Position numbers and translations under genes: made by a program
Shown here: piece after piece, positions 7,981-15,105 of the stretch
How the letters are laid out: every line of letters starts with the position of its first letter
Position numbering within the stretch: the first letter of the stretch is position 1
Source: CAZBUB01 sp046546355
Lineage (GTDB): Bacteria; Desulfobacterota; Desulfovibrionia; Desulfovibrionales; Desulfothermaceae
Direction: 5' to 3'
Assembly: GCA_046546355.1 (NCBI GenBank)
Contig: JBKGXZ010000031.1
Location: forward strand, 1 to 16,351
DNA: 16,351 nucleotides
Notes under the pieces: model-generated
Told to the model about the DNA's origin: nothing
Database searches by the model: none
What the model saw: the letters and a program-made list of their open reading frames with translations, nothing else

Positions 7981-7986
7981 CCTCCT
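7981..7986 (-). promoter_or_regulatory. Ribosome binding site of ppsA
   Basis: A perfect AGGAGG on the minus strand, five bases before the ATG at 7975. It shows that translation starts there and not at the in-frame ATG at 8014. The 130-bp gap to the ABC-F gene otherwise holds only a 15-base inverted repeat at 8086-8100 and no clear sigma-70 promoter. Confidence 0.8.
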
Positions 7987-8085
7987 TAAAAGGGATTTCT
8001 TTTCTTTGCCGCACGGTGGCAGCTGCTTGAATACGATGCCATCAGAGAGCTTCGCCTATGGTGTATAATTGATTTCCATAGCAAA

Positions 8086-8100
8086 TATCCCAGCCGGATA
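8086..8100 (-). repeat. Short inverted repeat after the ABC-F gene
   Basis: TATCC and GGATA flank a 5-base loop just after the ABC-F stop. On the minus strand it is followed by TTTGC. It may be a weak transcription end or processing hairpin, but the stem is AT-containing and short. Confidence 0.25.
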
Positions 8101-8105
8101 CAAGC

Positions 8106-10049
8106 TCAGGAAGCCCGGGCCTGCAGCTCCTGCATCCTGGATTCCAGGTGCTCCATTTCCTGCAGGATGCCTTCTGCCTGCTGCTGCAGCCCAACATACT
8201 CCTTGTTCAGCTCCTGCACCTGCTGCGCATCCTGATAGGTCTGTTCATCCGCCAGGTTGTCCTCCACCTGTTTCTGTCGTTGCAGGCAGGCTTCCAGATC
8301 CTGCTCCAGCCTGGCATAATCCCGCTTGCAGGGCTGCAGCTCACGGTAAAGCTGATTCCTCTTCTCCGCCTGCAGCCTCTTTTGCGCTTTGTATTCCTGC
8401 TTGCCCCGCTCTACCTTGTCCCGGCTGCTCTTTGGGCTGGCGCTGTCCCTGTCCTGCCTGGCCAGGTAGTCCTGGAATCCCATATCGTACTGCTCCAGGC
8501 CCTGGCTGCTAAGGACCCAGACCTTCTCTGCCACCTGGCTCAGCAAGTGCCTGTCGTGGCTGACCAGCAACAGACTGCCCTGATACTCCTGCAGGGCCTG
8601 CACCAGGGCCTGCCTGCTCTCCAGGTCCAGGTGATTGCTGGGCTCGTCCAGGAGCAGGAAGTTGGCCCGGCGCAGAAAGACCGAGGCCAGGATCAGGCGG
8701 TTCTTCTCTCCTCCGCTCAAGCTGGCGGTCTTCATATCCCAGTAGGGCTGTCCCAGCTGGAACAGGCCCAGGGCAAAGCAGAGTTCCTCCTTTTTGAGGC
8801 CAGGCGAGGACAGGCGCTGGATCTCTTCCAGGACCATGTTTTCCTCGTGCAGGAGGTGGGCCACGTGCTGGTGGAAAAAAGCCGGCTTGACCATGGAGCC
8901 CAGCTCCAAGGCCCCCCTGCTGGGCGGAAGCTCTCCTGCAGCCAGCTTGAGCAGGCTGCTTTTGCCTGCCCCGTTAGGCCCCAACAGGGCAACTTTCTGG
9001 CCTTTGTACAAGGCAAAATCCACAGCCGGCCACAAGGGCTCACCTGGGGTATACTCCATCTCCAGCCCCCTGGCCTGGAGCACCAGCTTGTTACTCCGGG
9101 AAGGCTCAGGCCAGGAGAAGTCCAATGCTGCATACTCCTGCGGCATCTGCAGGGCCTGCTTCTCCTCTTCCAGGGCCTTGATCTGCTTGATCCTGCTCTG
9201 GGCCAGGGCAGCCTTGCTGGACTTGTACCTGAACCTGTCCACGAATTTTTGTTTATGCTCTATCTCCTGCTGCAGCTTCTGCTGCCTCCTTTGTCTGGAC
9301 TCATCCCTTTGCTCCCGCCAGGCCAGATAGCCTTCCAGATCCAGCTCCTTGAACACCGGGCCCTCGGGTGCCAAGTGCAGCATGCAGTTGCCCACCCTTT
9401 GCAGGAAATACCTGTCATGGGCCACAAAGACCACAATACCTGCAAAGCCCTGCAGGAAGTCTTCCAGCCAGCGCACCGCCTCCAGGTCCAAATGATTGGT
9501 GGGCTCGTCCAGGAGCAGGACCTGGGAGCCCTGGAGCAGGATCCTGGCCAGCTTGGCCCGCTCCCTCCAGCCTCCGCTCAGCTGCTGCAGGGGACAGGTG
9601 TATTGAGCGGCTTGAAATCCCAGTCCAGTCAGGATTTTCTTGGCCTGGTGCTCCGGATTGAAGCCGTAGAAGAGCTCCAGGGCGCTTTGCTGCTCCGAGA
9701 GCTGCCTCCAGGCCCGGGGGCTCTTCTGGCCTGCCTGCTCCCATTGAGCCCAGAGCTCCGCCCAGGAAGGGATGCCCTGCAGCACCCACTGCAAGAGCTC
9801 AGTCTGCAGCTCTTGCGTCTTGAGCTCCTGCACGCTGAAGCCCAGGCCTTCAGTAGAGGGCTCCAGGCGGGCCCTGCCCTGATCCGGATCCTCCTCTCCA
9901 GCCAGGATGCGCAGCAGAGTGCTCTTGCCTGTACCGTTGCGTCCCAGAACAGCCAGGCGCTGGCCTGAGCTGAGCTCCAATGAAAGGTTGGAAAACAGGC
10001 TCCTGGGCCCGAAGGATTTGCCCAGAGAATCCAGAATCAGTCTTTGCAT
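8106..10049 (-). CDS. ABC-F family ATPase (Uup/EttA-type ribosome-associated protein)
   Basis: This is a soluble tandem ABC ATPase with no membrane segment, of the ABC-F class that acts on the ribosome E-site or in ribosome assembly. In the 647 residues the first ATPase domain has Walker A GRNGTGKS (36-43), signature LSGGW (157-161) and Walker B LLLDEPTNHLD (178-188). The charged interdomain linker (about 245-305) is the P-site tRNA interaction motif region. The second domain has Walker A GPNGAGKS (357-364), signature LSGGEKNR (444-451) and Walker B LLLDEPSNHLD (465-475). A charged C-terminal region (about 535-647), predicted coiled coil, resembles the DNA-binding tail of Uup and YdiF-type members, so Uup-like is my best subfamily guess. 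The ATG at 10049 lies inside leuB, a 13-bp overlap that suggests coupling. Antibiotic-resistance ABC-F proteins share this plan, but the housekeeping context argues against that role. Confidence 0.92.
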   Translation of the reverse strand: MQRLILDSLGKSFGPRSLFSNLSLELSSGQRLAVLGRNGTGKSTLLRILAGEEDPDQGRARLEPSTEGLGFSVQELKTQELQTELLQWVLQGIPSWAELWAQWEQAGQKSPRAWRQLSEQQSALELFYGFNPEHQAKKILTGLGFQAAQYTCPLQQLSGGWRERAKLARILLQGSQVLLLDEPTNHLDLEAVRWLEDFLQGFAGIVVFVAHDRYFLQRVGNCMLHLAPEGPVFKELDLEGYLAWREQRDESRQRRQQKLQQEIEHKQKFVDRFRYKSSKAALAQSRIKQIKALEEEKQALQMPQEYAALDFSWPEPSRSNKLVLQARGLEMEYTPGEPLWPAVDFALYKGQKVALLGPNGAGKSSLLKLAAGELPPSRGALELGSMVKPAFFHQHVAHLLHEENMVLEEIQRLSSPGLKKEELCFALGLFQLGQPYWDMKTASLSGGEKNRLILASVFLRRANFLLLDEPSNHLDLESRQALVQALQEYQGSLLLVSHDRHLLSQVAEKVWVLSSQGLEQYDMGFQDYLARQDRDSASPKSSRDKVERGKQEYKAQKRLQAEKRNQLYRELQPCKRDYARLEQDLEACLQRQKQVEDNLADEQTYQDAQQVQELNKEYVGLQQQAEGILQEMEHLESRMQELQARAS

Positions 10050-11143
10050 AACAAGCTAGTGCCGCGCTCTATGCTGTTTTTGACCAGCTGTCCCATTTTG
10101 GAACAGGATACCGGCTCCTCGCTGCCCCGGGCCAGATCCGCTGTGCGGGCTCCGCTGGCCAGCACCTCCTGCACCGCCCGCTCCACAGCCCTGGCTTCCT
10201 CCTCCAGGCCCAGGGAATAGCGAAGCAGCATAGCTGCAGACAGGATCGCAGCCAAAGGGTTGGCCAGATCCCGACCAGCAATATCCGGAGCTGAGCCGTG
10301 GATCGGCTCGAACAGGCCCGGGTTTGTCTGGCCCAGGGAGGCTGAGCAGAGCAGACCAATGGAGCCGGTGATGATCGCGGCCTCGTCCGAAAGGATGTCC
10401 CCGAACAGGTTCCCGGTCAGAATAACGTCGAACTGCCCTGGATCTTGCACCAGCTGCATGGCAGCGTTGTCCACATACATATGGCTGAGCTCGATCTCTG
10501 GATATTCCCGGCTGCCCACCCGGCTCACCACCTCTCGCCAGAGCTGGGAGACCTCCAGCACGTTGGCCTTGTCCACCGAGCAGAGCCTGCCGTTCCTCTT
10601 AGCTGCTGCCTGGAAGCCTACCCGGGCGATACGCTCGATTTCCGACTCGGAATAGAGCATGGTATTCAGGGCTACTTCCTGGCCTTCCCTGCTTTGTCTG
10701 CCCCTGGGCTCGCCAAAATAGATGCCCCCGGTCAGCTCCCGGATAACCAGCAGATCTATGCCAGGGCCTATGACTTCCGACTTCAGGCAGGAAGCATTCT
10801 TGAGCTCCGGGTAGATGAATGCCGGCCGCAGATTGGCAAACAGCTCCAACCCCTTGCGCAAGCCCAAAAGGCCTTTCTCCGGCCGCATGTCTGCAGGCAG
10901 GCTGTCCCACTTGGGTCCGCCCACTGCGCCCAGGAACACCGCGTCAGCCTGTCTGCAGTCCTGCAGGGTCTCCTCCGGCAGGGGGGTCTGCTGCCGGTCT
11001 ATAGCCCTGCCCCCGATTTCCGCCTGCCAAGTGCGCATCCCGTGCCCGAACCTATCTGCTGTGGACTGCAGGACCTCCAGGGCCTGTTGCGTGATTTCCG
11101 GGCCGATGCCGTCTCCAGGCAGGGCGCAGATGCTGAATTGCAT
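10037..11143 (-). CDS. leuB: 3-isopropylmalate dehydrogenase
   Basis: This enzyme oxidises and decarboxylates 3-isopropylmalate with NAD, the third step of leucine synthesis, in the cytoplasm. The 368 residues are normal length. Substrate- and metal-binding residues are visible: the N-terminal LPGDGIGPE (8-16), Arg96 and Arg106 in LRKGLELFANLRP, Arg135 in VIRELTGG, Tyr142 in IYFGEPRG, Lys192, Asp225, Asp249 and Asp253 (GDILSDEA). The loop GSAPDIAGRDLANP (283-296) matches the NAD-specific, not NADP-specific, form. An AAGGAG five bases upstream (11149-11154) supports the ATG at 11143. It lies 150 bp downstream of hemA and overlaps the ABC-F gene by 13 bp. leuA is on the other strand about 5 kb away; leuC and leuD are not in the window. 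Confidence 0.97.
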   Translation of the reverse strand: MQFSICALPGDGIGPEITQQALEVLQSTADRFGHGMRTWQAEIGGRAIDRQQTPLPEETLQDCRQADAVFLGAVGGPKWDSLPADMRPEKGLLGLRKGLELFANLRPAFIYPELKNASCLKSEVIGPGIDLLVIRELTGGIYFGEPRGRQSREGQEVALNTMLYSESEIERIARVGFQAAAKRNGRLCSVDKANVLEVSQLWREVVSRVGSREYPEIELSHMYVDNAAMQLVQDPGQFDVILTGNLFGDILSDEAAIITGSIGLLCSASLGQTNPGLFEPIHGSAPDIAGRDLANPLAAILSAAMLLRYSLGLEEEARAVERAVQEVLASGARTADLARGSEEPVSCSKMGQLVKNSIERGTSLLCKD

Positions 11144-11177
11144 ATCTTCTCCTTTTTTAAAGGTAAATGTCCTTATT

Positions 11178-11274
11178 ATCGATGACGACAGCGAATACCA
11201 CAGCGACCATGATTTGAAGGTTTTAAAGAGCTCTTTCCCTCGCTATCGTGGTGGTAGTCGTAATCGTAGTCGAC
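11178..11274. repeat. Inverted degenerate-hexamer repeat (CGANTA-like units) between hemA and leuB
   Basis: Two 34-base arms, 11178-11211 and the reverse complement of 11241-11274, each read as about five hexamers of the form CGANNN, and both have CCACNN at the fourth unit (arm 1: CGATGA, CGACAG, CGAATA, CCACAG, CGACCA; arm 2: CGACTA, CGATTA, CGACTA, CCACCA, CGATAG). They match at 21 of 34 positions without gaps, and four more would be G-U pairs in RNA. The 29-base loop contains the perfect 12-base palindrome AAAGAGCTCTTT (11225-11236). The repeat occupies most of the 150-bp hemA-leuB gap. It may fold as a long imperfect hairpin in the transcript. I do not see another copy in this window. Confidence 0.6.
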
Positions 11275-11293
11275 ACAAGTGATCCCATCCCCA

Positions 11294-12619
11294 TCACGAT
11301 CCCCGATTCTTCTTTCTGAAGGCATGGGCGTCCTTGGGCACTTGCTCCTGGTCTAGATTGAACATCCTCCTGGCCAGGGAGGTGAGCTCTCTGGCGCTGT
11401 TCTCTTCCTGGGCCCTGCGCTTCAGAAAGTCGATTGGATTGTGATAGAGCTTCTTGTACATGGACTCCGCCATGGTCTGGATGGCCTGGGCCACTTCCGG
11501 GCTGGCTTCAGGCCCCAGATTCTTCAGAGTCTTTTGCACCTCCTGCTGGGCGACATCCTGGCCCTGCTGCAGAAGATCCACAATAGTGGGGGTCAAGCCC
11601 AAAGAGCGCTGCCACTGCCTGAACTTGTCAACTTCCTCCTGGATGATCTCCCCGGCCAGGTCAGCCTCCTGGCCCCGCAGGGCCAGATTCTCCTCCACCA
11701 CATCCTTCAGGTCGTCTATATCGTACAGATAGATGTTGTCCAGCTGATTCAAATCCGGATCCACGTCCCTGGGCACCGCAATATCTATAAAGAACATGGG
11801 CCTGTGCCTGCGCTGCCTGAGCACGGACCGCATGTCCTGAGCCCTGATTATGGGCGAGCTGGCCCCGGTGGAGGTCAGCACTATATCCACCTCTGGCAGA
11901 CGCTGCCCCAACTCGCTGAAGGGAAAGGACTTGGCCCGGAAGCGCTTGGCCAGCTCCTGGGCCCTGGAGAGGGTCCTGTTGGTTACCTGCAGGCTTGGGA
12001 CTCCAGCGTTGAGCAAATGCTGGGCAGCCAGCTCAGCCATCTCCCCGGCTCCGATCAGCAAGGCCCTTTGCTTGCCCAGGTCCTCAAAGATGTTCTTGGC
12101 CAGCTCCACTGCAGCGTAGCTCACAGACACCGCATGCTGGGCTATCCTGGTCTCGGATCTGACCCGTTTGGCCACAGAGAAGGCCTTGTGCAGCAGCCGG
12201 TTCAGGATCGCCCCTGTAGAGCCCTGATCCACCGCCTGCCTGTAGGCATCCTTGAGCTGACCCAGGATCTGGGGCTCGCCAATGACCATGGAGTCAAGGC
12301 TGGCAGCCACCTGGAAGACATGGGTCACCGCTTCCTGATCAGCATAGGAATAGATATGCTCCCGCAGCTCTCTTGCACTGCCTTCGCAGGCCTCAGCCCA
12401 GGCCTGCAGCAGTGACTGCCCGGAGACCAGCCCAGGATCCGCCACTGCTAGAATCTCCACCCGGTTGCAGGTGGAAAGCAGCACAACCTCCCTCAGACAT
12501 TGTGAGTCCTGACCCGGATCCAGATCCCAGACGCCGAGATCCTGCAGGGAATACCTCTCCCTGATCTCGATGGGCGCTGTACGGTGATTAAGCCCTAACA
12601 GATATATACTCGGTTGCAT
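11294..12619 (-). CDS. hemA: Glutamyl-tRNA reductase
   Basis: This enzyme reduces glutamyl-tRNA(Glu) with NADPH to glutamate-1-semialdehyde, the first step of the C5 route to 5-aminolevulinate and all tetrapyrroles. The 441 residues are normal length. The catalytic domain has LGLNHRTAP (8-16) and STCNR (49-53) with nucleophile Cys51, followed by SLDSMVIGEPQILGQ (107-121), which binds substrate. The NADPH domain has LLIGAGEMAELA (187-198) and VTNRT (212-216). The helical dimerisation domain fills the rest. The start at 12619 is 2 bp after the stop of the CcsA/HemX-like gene, so translation is probably coupled. The C-terminus is basic (KDAHAFRKKNRGS). Grouping with a precorrin-2 dehydrogenase-like gene fits a supply line to siroheme and heme. 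Confidence 0.97.
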   Translation of the reverse strand: MQPSIYLLGLNHRTAPIEIRERYSLQDLGVWDLDPGQDSQCLREVVLLSTCNRVEILAVADPGLVSGQSLLQAWAEACEGSARELREHIYSYADQEAVTHVFQVAASLDSMVIGEPQILGQLKDAYRQAVDQGSTGAILNRLLHKAFSVAKRVRSETRIAQHAVSVSYAAVELAKNIFEDLGKQRALLIGAGEMAELAAQHLLNAGVPSLQVTNRTLSRAQELAKRFRAKSFPFSELGQRLPEVDIVLTSTGASSPIIRAQDMRSVLRQRRHRPMFFIDIAVPRDVDPDLNQLDNIYLYDIDDLKDVVEENLALRGQEADLAGEIIQEEVDKFRQWQRSLGLTPTIVDLLQQGQDVAQQEVQKTLKNLGPEASPEVAQAIQTMAESMYKKLYHNPIDFLKRRAQEENSARELTSLARRMFNLDQEQVPKDAHAFRKKNRGS

Positions 12620-12621
12620 TA

Positions 12622-13449
12622 TTATGGCTTGAAGCTGTGGTGTGTAGGGAAATAAAAGTTAATGATCAATAAGGAGGCGATACTGAGCCCAAATATGGTG
12701 ATGGCCAGGATCGCTGGCCTGCGGCCCTTCAAGCTCAAAAGCAGCCTCTGGTGGAAGAGATAGGCGAACATCAGCCAGATGCCCAAGCTGAAGATCTCCT
12801 TGGGATCCCAGGAAAAGATCTCCCCCCAGGTAAATCTGGCCCAGATAAATCCTGAAAGCATCCCGACAGTAAACAAAGGAAAGCCCAGACTCACTGCCCA
12901 ATGATTGACCCGGTCCAGGCTGGTTAGGGCTGGGAAGTCCTTGCGCATCTGGCTCAGCCTGACCTTGTTCTTAATCTGGCGATGCAGGTACAGATAGCCG
13001 ACGCCAGCCCCGAAGGCCATGGCCAGCAGGGCAATACTCAGGAACAGGCTGCCGATATGCAGGCCGAACCAAAGCTCGCTCAGCCTGGGCGGGATAGGCA
13101 TCTGGGTCTCTTGCACCACCATGGAGGAGGTAAACAGCACCAGGGCCAATGGGGCCGCAGTCAGGGCCAGGAACTGCAGCTTGAGCCTCCACCACAAAAT
13201 CAGGTACATCAACAGGAAGCTCCAGGCCAGCAGGCTGAAATAGAACTGCAACTGGGCGAAAGAGAACATGGACTCGGTGCTGACCTTAAGCACCAGGTCC
13301 ACAGTGTGCAGGCCGAAACCAACCAGGGTCATCACCAGGGAGGCCTGGCGCAGCTCGGGCTTATATCCCAGAATCCCGGCCACGTAGATCAGGGAGCCCA
13401 AAAAGTAGAGCAGGGCAATACAGAGGTCAAAAAGACTAAAAAAGTCCAT
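12622..13449 (-). CDS. CcsA/HemX-like integral membrane protein
   Basis: A 275-residue polytopic membrane protein of the cytochrome c assembly (CcsA/HemX) family, with roughly eight hydrophobic segments (about 5-28, 36-52, 66-87, 92-112, 128-152, 185-204, 220-236, 246-266). Family features are H48 in the first conserved region, LWFGLHIGSLFLSIALL (127-142) with H131, GFPLFTVGMLSGFIWA (189-204), and the tryptophan-rich WGEIFSWDPKEIFSLGIWL (208-226). True CcsA usually reads WGxYWxWDPKExW; here two tryptophans of that signature are phenylalanine, closer to HemX, the protein next to hemA in many bacteria, reported in Bacillus to lower HemA levels. I cannot decide between heme handling and HemA control. 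The ATG at 13449 overlaps the upstream gene by 14 bp; the frame is open further upstream but has no membrane-protein character there. Confidence 0.85.
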   Translation of the reverse strand: MDFFSLFDLCIALLYFLGSLIYVAGILGYKPELRQASLVMTLVGFGLHTVDLVLKVSTESMFSFAQLQFYFSLLAWSFLLMYLILWWRLKLQFLALTAAPLALVLFTSSMVVQETQMPIPPRLSELWFGLHIGSLFLSIALLAMAFGAGVGYLYLHRQIKNKVRLSQMRKDFPALTSLDRVNHWAVSLGFPLFTVGMLSGFIWARFTWGEIFSWDPKEIFSLGIWLMFAYLFHQRLLLSLKGRRPAILAITIFGLSIASLLIINFYFPTHHSFKP

Positions 13450-14113
13450 CCGTGAATTCTCCCAGCCAAGGTCTAAGCTCCCGGGGCAGCCTGGCTTGCA
13501 TGATCGCCAGCAGAGCCTGTCTGTCCCTGTCCTGCAGAGCCTGCAGTATTCTCTCGTCCATAAGACTGCGAAAGATGTCCCTGTTCTCCTGACTGCTGCC
13601 TTGCAGTTGCAGCAGCCTGTCCCGGATCCTGCCCAAAAGCTCCAGCCACCAGGCATACTCCGGTCCATACTCCCTGGACAGGCTGTCCCTGATCTTGGCT
13701 GCCAGGGCCGGGCTCTTGCCAGAGGTGCTGACTGCAATCTGCAGGTCCCCTGCGGTATGCAAAGAGGGCAGTATGAAACCTGACTCCCGGGCCTGGTTGG
13801 CGCTGTTGCACAGGATGCCCCTTTCCTGGCACAATTCGCTGATCCTGGAATTCGTTTCCGGATCCCCGGTACAGGCAAAGACCAGGAACATGCCTTGCAG
13901 ATCTCCGGGATCGAACTCCTTGTGCAGCAGGACCAGCTCGCTGCGGTGGCCGGGATCTGGCATATGCCCTGGATCCAGAACAGGGTCCAGGACTGTGATC
14001 CTGGCCGGCTCAGCCTGCAGCAGGCGGCTGACCTTGCGTCTGCCCACCTGCCCCGCGCCTGCCACCAGGCAGGATTTGCCCCGCAGATCCAAAAATACAG
14101 GATAATACAGCAT
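13436..14113 (-). CDS. Precorrin-2 dehydrogenase/sirohydrochlorin ferrochelatase-like protein (CysG N-terminal/SirC/Met8 type)
   Basis: This family oxidises precorrin-2 to sirohydrochlorin with NAD and in some members inserts iron, on the way to siroheme (used by dissimilatory sulfite reductase) and, in sulfate reducers, to heme by the alternative route. The 225 residues show the NAD-binding CLVAGAGQVGRRKVSRLL (15-32), the ACTGDPETN stretch (80-88) and the conserved LQIAVSTSGKSPALA (124-138). Where CysG and Met8p have the catalytic aspartate (CysG Asp104, in a NVVD context), this protein reads NSAN, giving Asn106. No uroporphyrinogen methyltransferase domain is attached. I chose the ATG at 14113; a TTG at 14128 is in frame, and neither has a good ribosome site. 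It heads the group with the HemX-like gene and hemA, overlapping the former by 14 bp. Confidence 0.85.
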   Translation of the reverse strand: MLYYPVFLDLRGKSCLVAGAGQVGRRKVSRLLQAEPARITVLDPVLDPGHMPDPGHRSELVLLHKEFDPGDLQGMFLVFACTGDPETNSRISELCQERGILCNSANQARESGFILPSLHTAGDLQIAVSTSGKSPALAAKIRDSLSREYGPEYAWWLELLGRIRDRLLQLQGSSQENRDIFRSLMDERILQALQDRDRQALLAIMQARLPRELRPWLGEFTDGLF

Positions 14114-14231
14114 AGGTCTAGGTAACAAAGATACCCACAGCTGTAAAATGACCCTGCCGGGCCTTCACGGCATTTTGGTTCTGCTGAAGTATATGGAAAG
14201 CAGAAACAAAATATCCTGGGATCCAGGGAGC

Positions 14232-14260
14232 TGGACTGGACAGGCCAAATAGCTTATAAA
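14232..14260 (+). promoter_or_regulatory. Candidate sigma-70 promoter for psd-pssA
   Basis: A -35-like TGGACT (14232-14237) and a -10-like TATAAA (14255-14260) are separated by 17 bases. They match the consensus at 4/6 and 5/6 positions. This would give a leader of roughly 170 bases before the psd ATG at 14440. The call rests only on consensus match and position. Confidence 0.4.
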
Positions 14261-14425
14261 CAGCAAAGAGCACCCAAGTCCATTAGGCACAACAGACATA
14301 AGATATGAGCTATCTGCACAAAATATCAGCTTGGCTGAGGCCCCAATCCGGAGCACACCCCCCAAATCCGGACAACCCGGACTCCGCCTCACAGCCGGAG
14401 CTGCAACAGAACCCAACTCCAAGCC

Positions 14426-14431
14426 AAGGAG
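14426..14431 (+). promoter_or_regulatory. Ribosome binding site of psd
   Basis: AAGGAG eight bases before the ATG at 14440. It favours this start over the upstream in-frame ATG at 14305. Confidence 0.65.
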
Positions 14432-14439
14432 ATGCTGCT

Positions 14440-15105
14440 ATGCACAAGCCTTCCCCTGCAGTCTGTCCCGAGGGGCTGCCCCTTATCCTGTATACCGCGT
14501 TTGCTGCCCTGATCCTGGCCCTTGTGCAATGGAAGATCCTGGCTATATTGCTGTTGCTGGCCACCTTCCTGGTGCTGCACTTCTTCCGGGATCCAGAGCG
14601 GGTAGTGCCTGCCGGGGAAGGAGTAGCCGTCTCCCCTGCAGACGGCAAGATAGTGGCCCTGGAGACCAGGGCTGAACCTTTGAGCGGGGAGATGCGGCAC
14701 AAGGTAAGCATCTTCATGAACGTCATCGACGTGCATGTCAACCGTAGCCCGGTCCAGGGCACAGTACGCAGGATAGAATATATTCCGGGCAAGTTCCTGA
14801 ACGCCTCCCTGGACAAGTCCTCCAGGGACAATGAGCGCAACATCCTGGAAATAGAAGACCCCCATGGCGGGCAATGGACCGTGGTCCAAATCGCAGGACT
14901 CCTGGCCAGGCGCATTGTCTGCCGGGTGCAGGAGCAAGATGAGCTGCACAAGGGCCAAAGGCTGGGCCTGATCAAGTTCGGCTCTAGGGTTGACCTCTAT
15001 TTGCCCCAAGGGTATGAATGCCAGATAACCAAGGGGGACAGGGTCCTGGCTGGACAGACCATCCTGGCCAGGGCCAAGCAAAATGCAGAAGCAGAGCAAG
15101 ACTAA
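14440..15105 (+). CDS. psd: Phosphatidylserine decarboxylase proenzyme (short form)
   Basis: This pyruvoyl enzyme decarboxylates phosphatidylserine to phosphatidylethanolamine at the inner membrane. With the ATG at 14440 it has 221 residues, the normal length for the short archaeal/bacterial form. Two hydrophobic segments (about 12-28 and 31-47) precede FFRDPERVVP (48-57). The catalytic features are Asp68 in SPADGK, His99 in DVHVNRSP, and the self-cleavage site FGS at 180-182, where cleavage between Gly181 and Ser182 would convert Ser182 to the pyruvoyl group of the alpha chain. FGSRVDLYLP is typical of the short form, as opposed to LGST in the E. coli type. The frame also opens 45 codons earlier at 14305, but that start lacks a ribosome site. 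It overlaps pssA by 23 bp. Confidence 0.93.
   Translation: MHKPSPAVCPEGLPLILYTAFAALILALVQWKILAILLLLATFLVLHFFRDPERVVPAGEGVAVSPADGKIVALETRAEPLSGEMRHKVSIFMNVIDVHVNRSPVQGTVRRIEYIPGKFLNASLDKSSRDNERNILEIEDPHGGQWTVVQIAGLLARRIVCRVQEQDELHKGQRLGLIKFGSRVDLYLPQGYECQITKGDRVLAGQTILARAKQNAEAEQD

Larger units (their letters stand above)
14114..14439. other. Divergent intergenic region between the tetrapyrrole group and psd
   Basis: These 326 bp hold no convincing gene. They should contain promoters for both directions. On the plus strand there is a plausible sigma-70 promoter (14232-14260). On the minus strand a TATACT at 14188-14193 could be a -10 box for the tetrapyrrole group, but I see no matching -35. 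The frame of psd is open from an ATG at 14305, giving 45 proline- and asparagine-rich residues without a ribosome site, which I treat as untranslated leader. Confidence 0.5.

Noticed and set aside
8064..8069. Perfect TATAAT on the plus strand between ABC-F and ppsA
   Set aside because: No -35 box at 16-18 bases and no plus-strand gene downstream; chance in an AT-richer gap.
8148..9968. A 606-codon open frame on the plus strand opposite the ABC-F gene
   Set aside because: It is Leu/Gln-rich with no recognisable domain, and mirrors a gene with complete ABC-F motifs. High CAG and CTG use leaves few stops in the antisense frame.
11168..11282. Possible small protein or 16-codon ORF on the plus strand in the hemA-leuB gap
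   Set aside because: The apparent coding periodicity comes from the hexamer repeat itself; the ATG at 11168 reaches a stop after 16 codons and has only a weak upstream site.
11441..12415. A 324-codon open frame on the plus strand opposite hemA
   Set aside because: Antisense shadow of a gene with all glutamyl-tRNA reductase motifs.
13450..13878. Upstream extension of the HemX-like gene frame
   Set aside because: It is Cys/Arg/Pro-rich, lies inside the precorrin-2 dehydrogenase-like gene and lacks membrane or family character.
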